Shown piece after piece: positions 33,646 to 41,629 of a stretch of 64,000 nt of DNA. The notes beneath the pieces are model-generated. The model ran no database searches. It was not told the origin of the DNA and worked only from the letters and a program-made list of their open reading frames with translations. The stretch is from contig CAYGKM010000011.1 of assembly GCA_964350695.1 (NCBI GenBank), positions 1 through 64,000 of the forward strand, read 5' to 3'. Within the stretch, counting starts at the first letter, position 1. Every line of letters starts with the position of its first letter. Origin of the DNA: TMED27 sp964350695. Its GTDB lineage: Bacteria > Pseudomonadota > Alphaproteobacteria > Micavibrionales > Micavibrionaceae. The position numbers and the translations under genes were made by a program.

Positions 33646-33969
33646 ATGATTAATTTTAAAGACATGATGAAGCAAGCGCAGCAGATGCAGCACAAGTTGC
33701 AGGAAATGCAGGAGAAGCTCAAAGACGTGTATGTCGAGGGACAATCAGGCGGCGGGCTGGTGAAAGTTACCGTGTCTTGTGCCGGTGTTGTTTCAAAAAT
33801 TGAAATTGATCCTTCGATCGTTAAGGCTGATGATAAAGAAACCCTTGAGGATTTGATTATCGCGGCAATGAATAATGCCAATGATGTTAAAGACGAAAAG
33901 ATCAAGGTCGAGACCGAAGGTATGATGGGCGCGATGGGATTGCCGCCCGGGGCGCAGTTGCCGTTTTAG
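33646..33969 (+). CDS. YbaB/EbfC nucleoid-associated protein
   Basis: 107 residues, the usual length. INFKDMMKQAQQMQHKLQEMQEKL is the N-terminal helix, followed by VYVEGQSGGGLVKVTVSCAG and the LEDLIIAAMNNAN helix, ending GLPPGAQLPF, all typical. It forms dimers that bind DNA with a tweezer-like shape. Five bp after dnaX, so cotranscribed with it. Confidence 0.95.
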   Translation: MINFKDMMKQAQQMQHKLQEMQEKLKDVYVEGQSGGGLVKVTVSCAGVVSKIEIDPSIVKADDKETLEDLIIAAMNNANDVKDEKIKVETEGMMGAMGLPPGAQLPF

Positions 33970-33984
33970 GCTTGGTTTTATCGT

Positions 33985-34773
33985 ATGCGCATTGTCACTT
34001 GGAATATAAACTCCGTACGTCTTCGGATCGGGTTGGTCAAAGACCTTACTGATGAGGTTTCGCCTGATGTGTTGTGCTTGCAGGAAACGAAATCGCCTGA
34101 TGAGTTTTTTCCTGTCGATGCCTTGCGGGATATGGGGTATGTGCATCAGCATTTCACAGGGATGAAGGGGTATAACGGCGTGGCGATTTTGTCGAAATTG
34201 CCGATGGACACAAAAGACGTACACCACCGGGTCGGGCGAGAAGATTGCCGCCACATCGCGGCGCGGATTGGCGGTGTGGATTTACACAATCTCTATATTC
34301 CTGCGGGCGGGGATGAACCCGATGTTGCGTTGAATGATAAATTTGCGCATAAGCTGGATTTTGTAGATGAGATGAGCCGCTGGTTTAAGGATCGGCATAG
34401 CAATGATCAGCCTGTTATTGCAGTTGGGGATTTTAACATCGCGCCGTATGAGCATGATGTGTGGTCGAGCAAGCAATTGACGAAGGTTGTTTCGCATACG
34501 CCGGTTGAGCGTGCAGATCTAGATAAGATGAAAGCCGCTCTCGGGTTTGTAGATGTGGCGCGGGAGTTTATACCTGAAGAGGAAAAAGCCTATACGTGGT
34601 GGTCATACCGCAACAGGGATTGGAAGAAATCAAATCGCGGGCGCAGGCTTGACCATGTTTGGGTAACGGAGCCTTTAAAGGATAAATTGGCGGGGTATTC
34701 AATCTTGCAGCATGCACGGGATTGGGAGAAACCATCCGATCATGTACCTGTGATTGTAGATTTCAAGAAATAG
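33985..34773 (+). CDS. xth: Exodeoxyribonuclease III
   Basis: 262 residues. The exonuclease-endonuclease-phosphatase fold is shown by TWNINSVRLRIGLV at the N-terminus, LQETKSPDEFFP (metal Glu), GYNGVAILSKLP, NLYIPAGGD (Tyr/Pro), VGDFNIAPYEHDV (Asp, Asn) and SDHVPVIVDF (Asp-His) at the end, so all catalytic positions are present. It acts as an AP endonuclease and 3'-5' exonuclease in base excision repair. It begins 15 bp after ybaB on the same strand. Confidence 0.94.
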   Translation: MRIVTWNINSVRLRIGLVKDLTDEVSPDVLCLQETKSPDEFFPVDALRDMGYVHQHFTGMKGYNGVAILSKLPMDTKDVHHRVGREDCRHIAARIGGVDLHNLYIPAGGDEPDVALNDKFAHKLDFVDEMSRWFKDRHSNDQPVIAVGDFNIAPYEHDVWSSKQLTKVVSHTPVERADLDKMKAALGFVDVAREFIPEEEKAYTWWSYRNRDWKKSNRGRRLDHVWVTEPLKDKLAGYSILQHARDWEKPSDHVPVIVDFKK

Positions 34774-34789
34774 AAACCGACTGGTTGGT

Positions 34790-35479
34790 TTATTCTACTT
34801 TGCCTGCGGTGATGACGCCTGATTTGAAGTCCTGAACGATTACGGCGAAGCCTTTACCTAGTCCCGGGTTAACGGGAAAAGCCATATTCATGGCTTGCCC
34901 CTTCCACCGCATAAGTTTTGTGATGTTTGATACCGTGTTGCGGTATTGGCCGTAGCCGCTTTGTTGCGGGGATTTGATGTATTCAAAGAGCCAGATATCG
35001 GCTTCTTGTGTGAGGGTGGCCGATGGCAGGCGGATATCGAGATATTGGCCATTTAATTTTAAGCCCACGGGCGGCAGGTTAATCGCGCGCGCATTGCGCA
35101 ATCCTATTCTAAGTTTTTCAGGGGTTGTTCCTGTTGTAATGCTTTTGCCGTTCATGACCATCATCGGCGTGTAGATGCTTTTTTCGCCGAGTGCGAGCTT
35201 GTACACGGCTTGGCGCGCGTCACAAAAGGCGTTTGAGAAGATATCAGTGCCTCGGCCTTTGTTGAAATATGTGACGTGGCACGACAGGCCGATAATGTTG
35301 GGGTTGCTTTGGAGAACGCTGGAGAAGTTGCGATCTGCGGGTGGGCATGCGGGGCAGCCGCGGCTGGTGAAGATTTCAACCACCATCGGTGTGGGGGCGG
35401 GTTCGTAGGCAGAAGCGGGCGCGTATATTTGGGCAATAATGGCTAATACACTGATATTTAGTATTTTTTTAAAAGTCAC
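34790..35479 (-). CDS. DUF1223 secreted thioredoxin-like protein
   Basis: 229 residues with a signal peptide (about 1-24, ending PASA-YE). VVEIFTSRGCPACPPADRNF is the DUF1223 hallmark with a CPAC active site; YTPMMVMNGK holds the cis-Pro equivalent. The family is exported and thioredoxin-like but of unknown substrate. The start is a GTG at 35479 with AAGGGG upstream, overlapping the SDHAF4-like gene by 11 bp; the two are therefore coupled. Confidence 0.87.
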   Translation of the reverse strand: MTFKKILNISVLAIIAQIYAPASAYEPAPTPMVVEIFTSRGCPACPPADRNFSSVLQSNPNIIGLSCHVTYFNKGRGTDIFSNAFCDARQAVYKLALGEKSIYTPMMVMNGKSITTGTTPEKLRIGLRNARAINLPPVGLKLNGQYLDIRLPSATLTQEADIWLFEYIKSPQQSGYGQYRNTVSNITKLMRWKGQAMNMAFPVNPGLGKGFAVIVQDFKSGVITAGKVE

Positions 35480-35645
35480 TGCAGCGCCCCTTCACTTCCC
35501 AATCGCCAAAGCGTGTGGGTTCGGGAAGGCCGCTGGCCTCGAAGCCGCCGATTTCCTTTTCAGGGGCCTCTTTAGGATTTTTCTTATTTTTGTGGCCTGT
35601 TTTGTCTTCGGCAGGCGGTTTTGGGGTTGGTTTTTCGTCTGTCAT
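35469..35645 (-). CDS. DUF1674 protein, SDHAF4-like succinate dehydrogenase assembly factor
   Basis: A 58-codon frame from ATG 35645 to TAA 35469. The charged, disordered N-terminus (MTDEKPTPKPPAEDKTGHK) is followed by EIGGFEASGLPEPTRFGDWE and VKGRCSDF at the C-terminus. The ending EPTRxGDWExKGRCSDF is the signature of DUF1674, the bacterial counterpart of SDHAF4, which binds flavinylated SdhA during succinate dehydrogenase assembly. It is below usual length cut-offs and easily missed. It overlaps the downstream DUF1223 gene. Confidence 0.87.
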   Translation of the reverse strand: MTDEKPTPKPPAEDKTGHKNKKNPKEAPEKEIGGFEASGLPEPTRFGDWEVKGRCSDF

Positions 35646-35694
35646 ATCTCATGATGTAGGGCAAATTTATCCTTTTGAAAAGAGCTTAAAAAAT

Positions 35695-36000
35695 ATGAGT
35701 GATGATATTCCTCAATACTTGAAAAACTATCGCGCGCAGATTGATGCGCTGGATGTCGAGCTTATAGAGCTTTTGGCGAAGCGATTTCAAATTGTACGTA
35801 ATGTGGGCCAGATGAAAGCCGATCTGGGTATGGAGGTTGTGCAGGCAGAGCGCGCGCAGGCGGTGATTGATATGGCTGAAAAGCGCGCGGCGCAAAAAGG
35901 CGTTCCGCCCGCATTAATGAGAACATTTTACGAGATGATGATTGATGAGGCGCATGTTATCGAGCATGAGATTGCCGCGCAGAAGAAAGATCGTTTATGA
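35695..36000 (+). CDS. Chorismate mutase (AroQ class)
   Basis: 101 residues from ATG 35695. It is an all-helical AroQ domain: YRAQIDALDVELIELLAKRFQ and VGQMKADLGM give the N-terminal Arg, the second Arg and the Lys of the active site; MRTFYEMMIDEAHVIEHEI forms the last helix. It converts chorismate to prephenate for Phe/Tyr synthesis. The frame is open further upstream to 35515, but that part is antisense to the SDHAF4-like gene and is rejected. Its stop overlaps the rsmB start (ATGA). Confidence 0.9.
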   Translation: MSDDIPQYLKNYRAQIDALDVELIELLAKRFQIVRNVGQMKADLGMEVVQAERAQAVIDMAEKRAAQKGVPPALMRTFYEMMIDEAHVIEHEIAAQKKDRL

Positions 36001-37340
36001 ATAGTGTAGAGCCGACGGCTATCCCAGAAGGCGAAGCAGGAACGGAAGGCCTGAACACGCGGCTTTGTGCGGTGTCTATGCTGGATGATGTTTTGCAGCG
36101 CAAGCAGCCGCTGGATCAGGTTTTGGAGCAAAATGAAATTTTTAAAGGTCTGACCTCGCGCGACAAAGGGTTCACGCGGATGATGGTTTCCACGGCGCTT
36201 CGGCGTTTGGGGCAGATTGATGATTTGATCGAAAAGGCGGTAGAGAAAAAACCGCCGCATAATGCAACTTTGCAAAATATTCTTCGTCTAGGCATTACAC
36301 AAGTCGCGTTTATGGATGTGCCGGATCATGCGGCGGTGGATACATCGGTTAGTCTGACCGAGCGTCTGGGTATGGAGAAACAAAAAGCGTTTGTGAACGG
36401 CGTTCTGCGAACGATTACGCGGGTGGGCCGTGAGTGGTTGGAGCGGCAAGATGAAGGGCGACTGAACACGCCTGAGTGGCTGTTGAAAATCTGGATTGAA
36501 GATTACGGCTTAGGGACGGCGGCGCATATTGCGGCGGCGAACTTATCGGAAGCGCCTTTGGATATTACGATTAAGGATGAGGATTCACGGAATTTCTGGG
36601 CGAGTAATTTCAAGGCCACGGAAATGACGACGGGCACTTTGCGCAAGACCTCGGGCGGGAATGTTTCCGAGATCCAAGGGTTTGAAGAGGGGCATTGGTG
36701 GGTGCAGGATGCATCGGCGGCTATTCCCGCACGCTTGATGGGAGACGTACGGGGGCAGAGCGTGATTGATTTATGCGCGGCGCCGGGCGGCAAAACCATG
36801 CAGCTTGCGGCGATGGGTGCGCATGTGGTTGCGCTTGACCGCTCTGCTAATCGTTTGAAGCGGCTGTCGGAAAATCTGCAGCGCATGGGGCTTGGTGAAG
36901 CGGTTGAGATTGTCGCGTCTGATGCAAGTTCTTGGCGTCCGAAAGACCCTGCGCCCTATATTCTATTGGATGCGCCATGTAGCGCGACAGGAACGGTGCG
37001 CAGGCACCCTGATGTTATGCATTTGAAAAGCCCGAAAGATATTTCAGGATTAGAATCCATTCAGGCGCGGATATTGGAGAATGCGTTTGAGATGCTTATG
37101 CCCGGCGGGGTTTTGATCTACTGTACGTGTTCTTTGCAAAAGTCCGAGGGCGAGGACCAGATTGCGGTATTTTTGGCGAAGCAGCCGCAAGCTCAGCGTT
37201 TGCCGATTACCGCAGGAGAGCTGGGCGGCTTTGATGAGGCGATTACGCCGGAGGGTGATTTGCGGATTTTGCCGTTTCATCAGGCCGCGCTTGGCGGGAT
37301 GGACGGATTTTATATCGCGCGTTTGACAAAAAATACGTAA
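35997..37340 (+). CDS. rsmB: 16S rRNA m5C967 methyltransferase family (RsmB)
   Basis: 447 residues: an N-terminal NusB-like RNA-binding domain (about 15-150; VDTSVSLTERLGMEKQKAFVNGVLR) and a C-terminal Rossmann methyltransferase. SAM motif I is DLCAAPGGKTMQL; motif IV is LLDAPCSATGTVRRHPD with the release Cys, and motif VI is YCTCSLQKSEGEDQI with the catalytic Cys. It methylates a cytosine at C5 in 16S rRNA. The start overlaps the chorismate mutase stop by 4 bp, an unusual but not unprecedented pairing. Confidence 0.93.
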   Translation: MNSVEPTAIPEGEAGTEGLNTRLCAVSMLDDVLQRKQPLDQVLEQNEIFKGLTSRDKGFTRMMVSTALRRLGQIDDLIEKAVEKKPPHNATLQNILRLGITQVAFMDVPDHAAVDTSVSLTERLGMEKQKAFVNGVLRTITRVGREWLERQDEGRLNTPEWLLKIWIEDYGLGTAAHIAAANLSEAPLDITIKDEDSRNFWASNFKATEMTTGTLRKTSGGNVSEIQGFEEGHWWVQDASAAIPARLMGDVRGQSVIDLCAAPGGKTMQLAAMGAHVVALDRSANRLKRLSENLQRMGLGEAVEIVASDASSWRPKDPAPYILLDAPCSATGTVRRHPDVMHLKSPKDISGLESIQARILENAFEMLMPGGVLIYCTCSLQKSEGEDQIAVFLAKQPQAQRLPITAGELGGFDEAITPEGDLRILPFHQAALGGMDGFYIARLTKNT

Positions 37341-37405
37341 GAGTTATTTTGACATATTAATACTTTAAAGCTACAGTCCTGTTTCTTAAATAAGGATGAT
37401 GGTGA

Positions 37406-38125
37406 ATGGATTTATCAGAGCTTTTTCCGGTGCAAGCATATGGTGATTTACGGGTCGTGCAAAGTCGCGGCGCAAAGCTTTATGCGCTTCGCTCTGCAAT
37501 AAATGCCATCCCTCAAAATGAAATTATATATGCGTCTTCACCGTATGGGGCGGGGCATATTACTTTGGCTGCGGCTTGTAAGGACGCGGGTAAAAAACTC
37601 ACGATTGTTTTTCCACCAAAAGATGACAAGCAGGTTGAGGCACTATTTAACAGCTCTGCGGAAAATGGTGTTCGAGACGGAGAGGGCGTTCACTACATGT
37701 TTAATGGCAGGCCGCTGGTCTGTTCTTATCTGGTTGCACAGCAAAGTTCCGATACGTTCATTATGCCGTTTGGTTTCGAGTTCCCTGAATTTTACGATGC
37801 TTTGGTTGATGTTTATCGCGACGGTTTGCCGAAAGATGCGTCTGAATTCTGGATGTGCATGGGGACGGGCGTTTCGGTGCGCGCGCTTTGTGATGCCTTT
37901 CCTGATAAGCAGATTAATGCTGTGAGCGTAAACGCACCTGATGAAGGTTCGCACGGGCGCGCCGTTGTAAGCCGAACCAGGTTGGATATATCTACGCCGC
38001 TTTCACCATCTTTGATGCCGCCTTTTGAATCCTCGCCGCATTTTGATGCCAAGGTTTGGCCGTATTTTGAGAATTTGGCGAAAGATGGCGCTGTGTTTAT
38101 AAATCATGGTCCGCGGGTGCTTTAA
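37406..38125 (+). CDS. Conserved-looking protein of unknown function
   Basis: 239 residues, no signal peptide or membrane segment. IYASSPYGAGHITLAAACKDAGKKLTIVFPP looks like an alpha/beta phosphate- or cofactor-binding loop, and MCMGTGVSVRALCDAFPDKQINAVSV like a second Rossmann-type strand-loop-helix with GTG. The pattern vaguely recalls fold-type II PLP enzymes or phosphoribosyltransferase-like folds, but I see no certain catalytic lysine and do not assign a function. The reading frame is well supported: AAGGATG ribosome binding site, no rival frames, and codon use like its neighbours. It lies alone between rsmB and rpe. Confidence 0.75.
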   Translation: MDLSELFPVQAYGDLRVVQSRGAKLYALRSAINAIPQNEIIYASSPYGAGHITLAAACKDAGKKLTIVFPPKDDKQVEALFNSSAENGVRDGEGVHYMFNGRPLVCSYLVAQQSSDTFIMPFGFEFPEFYDALVDVYRDGLPKDASEFWMCMGTGVSVRALCDAFPDKQINAVSVNAPDEGSHGRAVVSRTRLDISTPLSPSLMPPFESSPHFDAKVWPYFENLAKDGAVFINHGPRVL

Positions 38126-38221
38126 AGATTTAGAATCACGCTCTATTCAACGCTGGCTTTGCATATTCAAATTTGCTAAATTGAAGAGACTTGATTTGTT
38201 CATAAACAAGAATGCCGCCGT

Positions 38222-38878
38222 ATGTCTAATCCGATAAAAATTGCGCCTTCCATTTTATCCTCCGATTTTTCTATTTTGGGCGAAGAAGTGCGCCGTATTG
38301 ACGAGGCGGGGGCGGATTACATTCATATTGATGTGATGGACGGGCATTTCGTGCCGAATTTGACGTTTGGCGCACCGGTTGTGAAGGCGATCCGCAAAGT
38401 GACCAAAAAGCCGTTTGATGTGCATTTGATGGTTGCGCCTGTTGACCCGCTGATCAAAGATTTCGTGGATGCGGGCAGTGATATCATCACCGCGCATGTC
38501 GAGGCGGGGCCGCATTTGCACCGCACGCTTCAGGCGATTAAATCGCATGGCGTCAAGGCGGGGGTTTCGCTTAATCCCGCAACGCCGATCGAGAGCATTC
38601 ATCATGTCATGGATATGGTGGATTTGATTTTGATTATGACCGTAAACCCCGGTTTTGGCGGGCAGAGTTTTATTCCGCTGCTCAATAAGATTAAACAGGC
38701 GCGGGAGATGATTACCGCGAGCGGGCGTAACATAGATTTAGAAATTGATGGCGGCGTTAATCCGCAGACCGCGAAAGACTGCATTGCGGCGGGGGCAAAT
38801 GTTTTGGTGGCCGGTACGGCTGTGTTCAAAGACGGCCCTGAGAAATACGCAGAGAATATCGCCTCCCTTCGATCGTAA
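38222..38878 (+). CDS. rpe: Ribulose-phosphate 3-epimerase
   Basis: 218 residues, a TIM barrel. IAPSILSSDFSILGEEVRRI, DYIHIDVMDGHFVPNLTFG (Asp, His), PFDVHLMVAP (His), VNPGFGGQSFIP and LEIDGGVNPQTAKDC (Asp) are all active-site or phosphate-binding motifs of Rpe. It interconverts ribulose-5-phosphate and xylulose-5-phosphate in the pentose phosphate pathway. The order rsmB, rpe, heparinase is common in alphaproteobacteria. Confidence 0.97.
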   Translation: MSNPIKIAPSILSSDFSILGEEVRRIDEAGADYIHIDVMDGHFVPNLTFGAPVVKAIRKVTKKPFDVHLMVAPVDPLIKDFVDAGSDIITAHVEAGPHLHRTLQAIKSHGVKAGVSLNPATPIESIHHVMDMVDLILIMTVNPGFGGQSFIPLLNKIKQAREMITASGRNIDLEIDGGVNPQTAKDCIAAGANVLVAGTAVFKDGPEKYAENIASLRS

Positions 38879-38917
38879 GGGCAGGTTCTTAATATTTTGA
38901 CTTGAAAGGGGAGCCGC

Positions 38918-40558
38918 ATGCCGGTTCAAATTTTCAGACTCTTGAAAAAGCGCGCGCAAGGCTTTGCGTATAATAGCGCTGTTTATAATTGGAGCTTGCG
39001 TGGGGACGTGCCGGAGCGGCTTTTGGTTAAACCTGCGGATTCATGGCCCGGAGATGCGGATAACGGGCGGATGCTGTGTGACGGACAAATGCCCGGTCAT
39101 TATGGCTTTGACGATGTGCAGAGTTTTGTTTGGCTGCGGGATTTGCGAGCGTATTCGCATATTCAAGGCTCGCCGGTTTTGTTGATACGGGCGCAGGCGC
39201 GCTGCATGATTCATAGCTGGGTTGAGCAAAATACGCGCTGGCATGAAGCGAGTTGGGCGCCGGGCATTTGCGGGACGCGCATTGCGATGTGGATTAGCGC
39301 GTATGAGTTTTTCACGGAAAATAGCGTACGCTTTGCGGAAACTTATGATGATTTCGAAGATGTGTTTTTCGAGAGTTTGGTTTTGCAAGCTCGGCATTTG
39401 TCGCGGGTGTTTACGCATGATGCGTTTCAAGGTGTAAAACCGTTGGAGATATTCAAGGCGTGTAAAGGATTGCTTTATGCAGGTCTTGCGTTTGAGGGGT
39501 ATGAAGATTGGGTCGATCAAGCGCTTGAGCGGCTTGAGGTGGAAATTGATGCGCAGATAGCCGGAGACGGTAGTCATAAATCGCGCAGCCCTGCGCAGCT
39601 TATGGAAGCGCTGCAAATTCTGCTCGATGTACGCGTGGCGCTTTCGGCGGGCGGGTATCCACTGCCTGAGAAAATTCAGCATGCGATTGATCGGATGGGG
39701 CCTGCGCTTCGGTTCTTCCGTTATAATGATAAAGGGCTGGCGATTTTCCATGGGACGCAAGAGGGCAATCCTGAGTTGCTCGATATGATACTCACGCAGG
39801 CGAGCGTACGCGGGAAGAATTTGCAGAGCTTACCGTCTGCAGGGTTTGAGCGCGCAAGCCTAGGGCGGATGTCCGTGATGATGGATTGCGGACCAAGCGA
39901 CGCTGTACGTGTTAATCGGCGTTTTGATATTGGCGTGCATGCCGCGCCGCTCGCGTTCGAGATGAATTATGGCCGCGAGCGGGTGTTTGTGAATTGCGGC
40001 ACGCACCCTGTATCGGATGAATGGGCGGACGCCTTGCGGGCAACTCCTGCGCATAACGCGCTTATGCTGGCGGCAAGAAATGCCTGTGAAATTCGTGATG
40101 ATGGTACTTTTTCGCGGCGGGCGGAGAAATGTACGTCTCGACGTGAGGATATAAAAGGCGCGGTTTTGCTTGAGAGCAGCCATGACGGGTATCAGCGTTT
40201 GAACGGGGTCATTCACCGCAGGCGGCTTTATTTATGTGATGACGGACAGGATTTACGCGGCGAGGAGACCCTGCATACGCAAATTGTGCCGACGAAGCCG
40301 CTCGATATTGCGCTGCGCTTTCACTTACACCCGCGCGTGATGGTTTCACTTATTCGTGATGGGCAGGAAGCCTTGCTTCGTTTGCCGGGCGGCACAGGGT
40401 GGCGGTTCTCTTTTTCTGCGGGACAGATGCGTTTAGAGGATAGTGTTTATTTGGGTGAGGGGTTTGAACCGCGCAAGACTAAACAATTGGCCATTTATGG
40501 GCAAACTCTTGAAAGAAAATCAAAAATTAAATGGTCTTTGGTGAAGGAAGGCGCGTAA
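38918..40558 (+). CDS. Heparinase II/III family protein
   Basis: 546 residues, soluble, no signal peptide seen. The N-terminal helical toroid domain (about 1-300) contains WVEQNTRWHEASWAPGICGTRIAMW; the C-terminal beta-sandwich has FERASLGRMSVMMDCGP, HNALMLAARN and LDIALRFHLHPRVMVSLI, typical of the alphaproteobacterial branch of heparinase II/III-like proteins. The substrate is unknown and may be a cell-envelope or intracellular glycan rather than heparin. AAAGGGGAG precedes the start. It lies 39 bp after rpe; purH, the usual next gene elsewhere, is not here. Confidence 0.87.
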   Translation: MPVQIFRLLKKRAQGFAYNSAVYNWSLRGDVPERLLVKPADSWPGDADNGRMLCDGQMPGHYGFDDVQSFVWLRDLRAYSHIQGSPVLLIRAQARCMIHSWVEQNTRWHEASWAPGICGTRIAMWISAYEFFTENSVRFAETYDDFEDVFFESLVLQARHLSRVFTHDAFQGVKPLEIFKACKGLLYAGLAFEGYEDWVDQALERLEVEIDAQIAGDGSHKSRSPAQLMEALQILLDVRVALSAGGYPLPEKIQHAIDRMGPALRFFRYNDKGLAIFHGTQEGNPELLDMILTQASVRGKNLQSLPSAGFERASLGRMSVMMDCGPSDAVRVNRRFDIGVHAAPLAFEMNYGRERVFVNCGTHPVSDEWADALRATPAHNALMLAARNACEIRDDGTFSRRAEKCTSRREDIKGAVLLESSHDGYQRLNGVIHRRRLYLCDDGQDLRGEETLHTQIVPTKPLDIALRFHLHPRVMVSLIRDGQEALLRLPGGTGWRFSFSAGQMRLEDSVYLGEGFEPRKTKQLAIYGQTLERKSKIKWSLVKEGA

Positions 40559-40570
40559 AATTTCAGTCAT

Positions 40571-41509
40571 ATGCCAGAAAAAAACATAAAAAAAGAATAT
40601 GATAAGGCGCTGCTCACAAGGATTGAAAATCTTATTCAGGCGTTTCAAAAACATGTGAAAGATGCCGAAGGTCAAGCGCATGAAGAGCAGGCCGTTTATG
40701 GTTTGCGGGTGCTTGTTTCCTTGGCGAACATGATCTTGAGACAAGAGGACGTATTCGGCATTGAGCCGTGGCATATTATTTCCGCGCATGCGCCGCTTTC
40801 TATGCCGGGGGAAATGTTGCTGAGGGTGAAGGATTACAAGGGTGAAGCGATGCCGCCTTATCCCGCGATTATGGCCTTTTACGAGCATGGATATACCGCC
40901 GAGATTGACGCGATTTTGTTTCTTGCGGCTCTGGGGCAGTTTGAATATAGCGATGAACGCCAAGTTTCGATCAATATTTCCGCGCGGAGTTTGCGGGATT
41001 CGGATTTTGTGAAAGTAACGCTGGAGCGCATTGAGTCTCTTACGCTGGCAGAAGATGAAAAAATCATTATCGAGATCCATGAATCTACGCCGCATCTGGC
41101 GATGGGGCGGCAGGTTCTGGCGCTTTATAAGTCCTTGGGGGTTGGGTTTGCGATTGATGATGTGGGTTTAAATATGAATGACGTGCTGCGTCTCGCGGAG
41201 TTTGAGGATTTGGCGGAGTATGTGAAGATTGACCGGCATTCTGTGTATTCCACCGAAGGGGAGAATTCATTGGCGAAGGTGATTTCGTTTGTGGGGACGT
41301 TGATGCCCGATGTTGTGATGGTTGCTGAAGGCGTTAAAGACGCCGCGCATGCGCTGGAGCTTAAGCAGGGGTATCCTGACATTCAATATGTGCAGGGGCT
41401 TTATTTGCCTAAAGACAGAGATAAATTCAAGATCGAGTTTGATAACGTACAGGCAGAAGAGAAGATTGCGGCGGCGGCGGAAAAGCGTGAACGTAAAAGC
41501 GCGCAGTAA
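40571..41509 (+). CDS. EAL-domain protein, probable c-di-GMP phosphodiesterase
   Basis: 312 residues. An EAL domain occupies about residues 65-290. Catalytic residues can be matched: the EAL signature is EMLLR, then the Asn in QVSINISARSL, Glu in IIIEIHES, Asp-Asp in GFAIDDVGLNMNDVLRL, Lys in YVKIDRHS, Glu in MVAEGVKD and Gln in YVQGLYLP. This suggests an active enzyme, although DDFG reads DDVG. There is no GGDEF or known sensor domain; the N-terminal 60 residues are helical and the C-terminus is Ala/Glu/Lys-rich. It is cytoplasmic and 12 bp after the heparinase gene, so probably cotranscribed. Confidence 0.83.
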   Translation: MPEKNIKKEYDKALLTRIENLIQAFQKHVKDAEGQAHEEQAVYGLRVLVSLANMILRQEDVFGIEPWHIISAHAPLSMPGEMLLRVKDYKGEAMPPYPAIMAFYEHGYTAEIDAILFLAALGQFEYSDERQVSINISARSLRDSDFVKVTLERIESLTLAEDEKIIIEIHESTPHLAMGRQVLALYKSLGVGFAIDDVGLNMNDVLRLAEFEDLAEYVKIDRHSVYSTEGENSLAKVISFVGTLMPDVVMVAEGVKDAAHALELKQGYPDIQYVQGLYLPKDRDKFKIEFDNVQAEEKIAAAAEKRERKSAQ

Positions 41510-41565
41510 TATTTTATACCGACTGGTTGGTTTTTAATTTTAACTTCTTTGCGCCATCTTTGTTC

Positions 41566-41593
41566 TTGTAATGTTCTTTTTGTGGTGTATAGT
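41566..41593 (+). promoter_or_regulatory. Promoter of radA-cvpA-purF
   Basis: -35 TTGTAA (41566-41571), 16-bp spacer, -10 TATAGT (41588-41593). It lies 36 bp before the radA start and is followed by TTGAGG. It is the best sigma-70-like match in this intergenic region. Confidence 0.55.
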
Positions 41594-41629
41594 GATTCTT
41601 GAGGATTTATAGTCTTTAAGGGTTTTATT

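Noticed and set aside
35515..35694. Upstream extension of the chorismate mutase frame
   Set aside because: It is antisense to the SDHAF4-like gene; the chorismate mutase domain starts exactly at ATG 35695.
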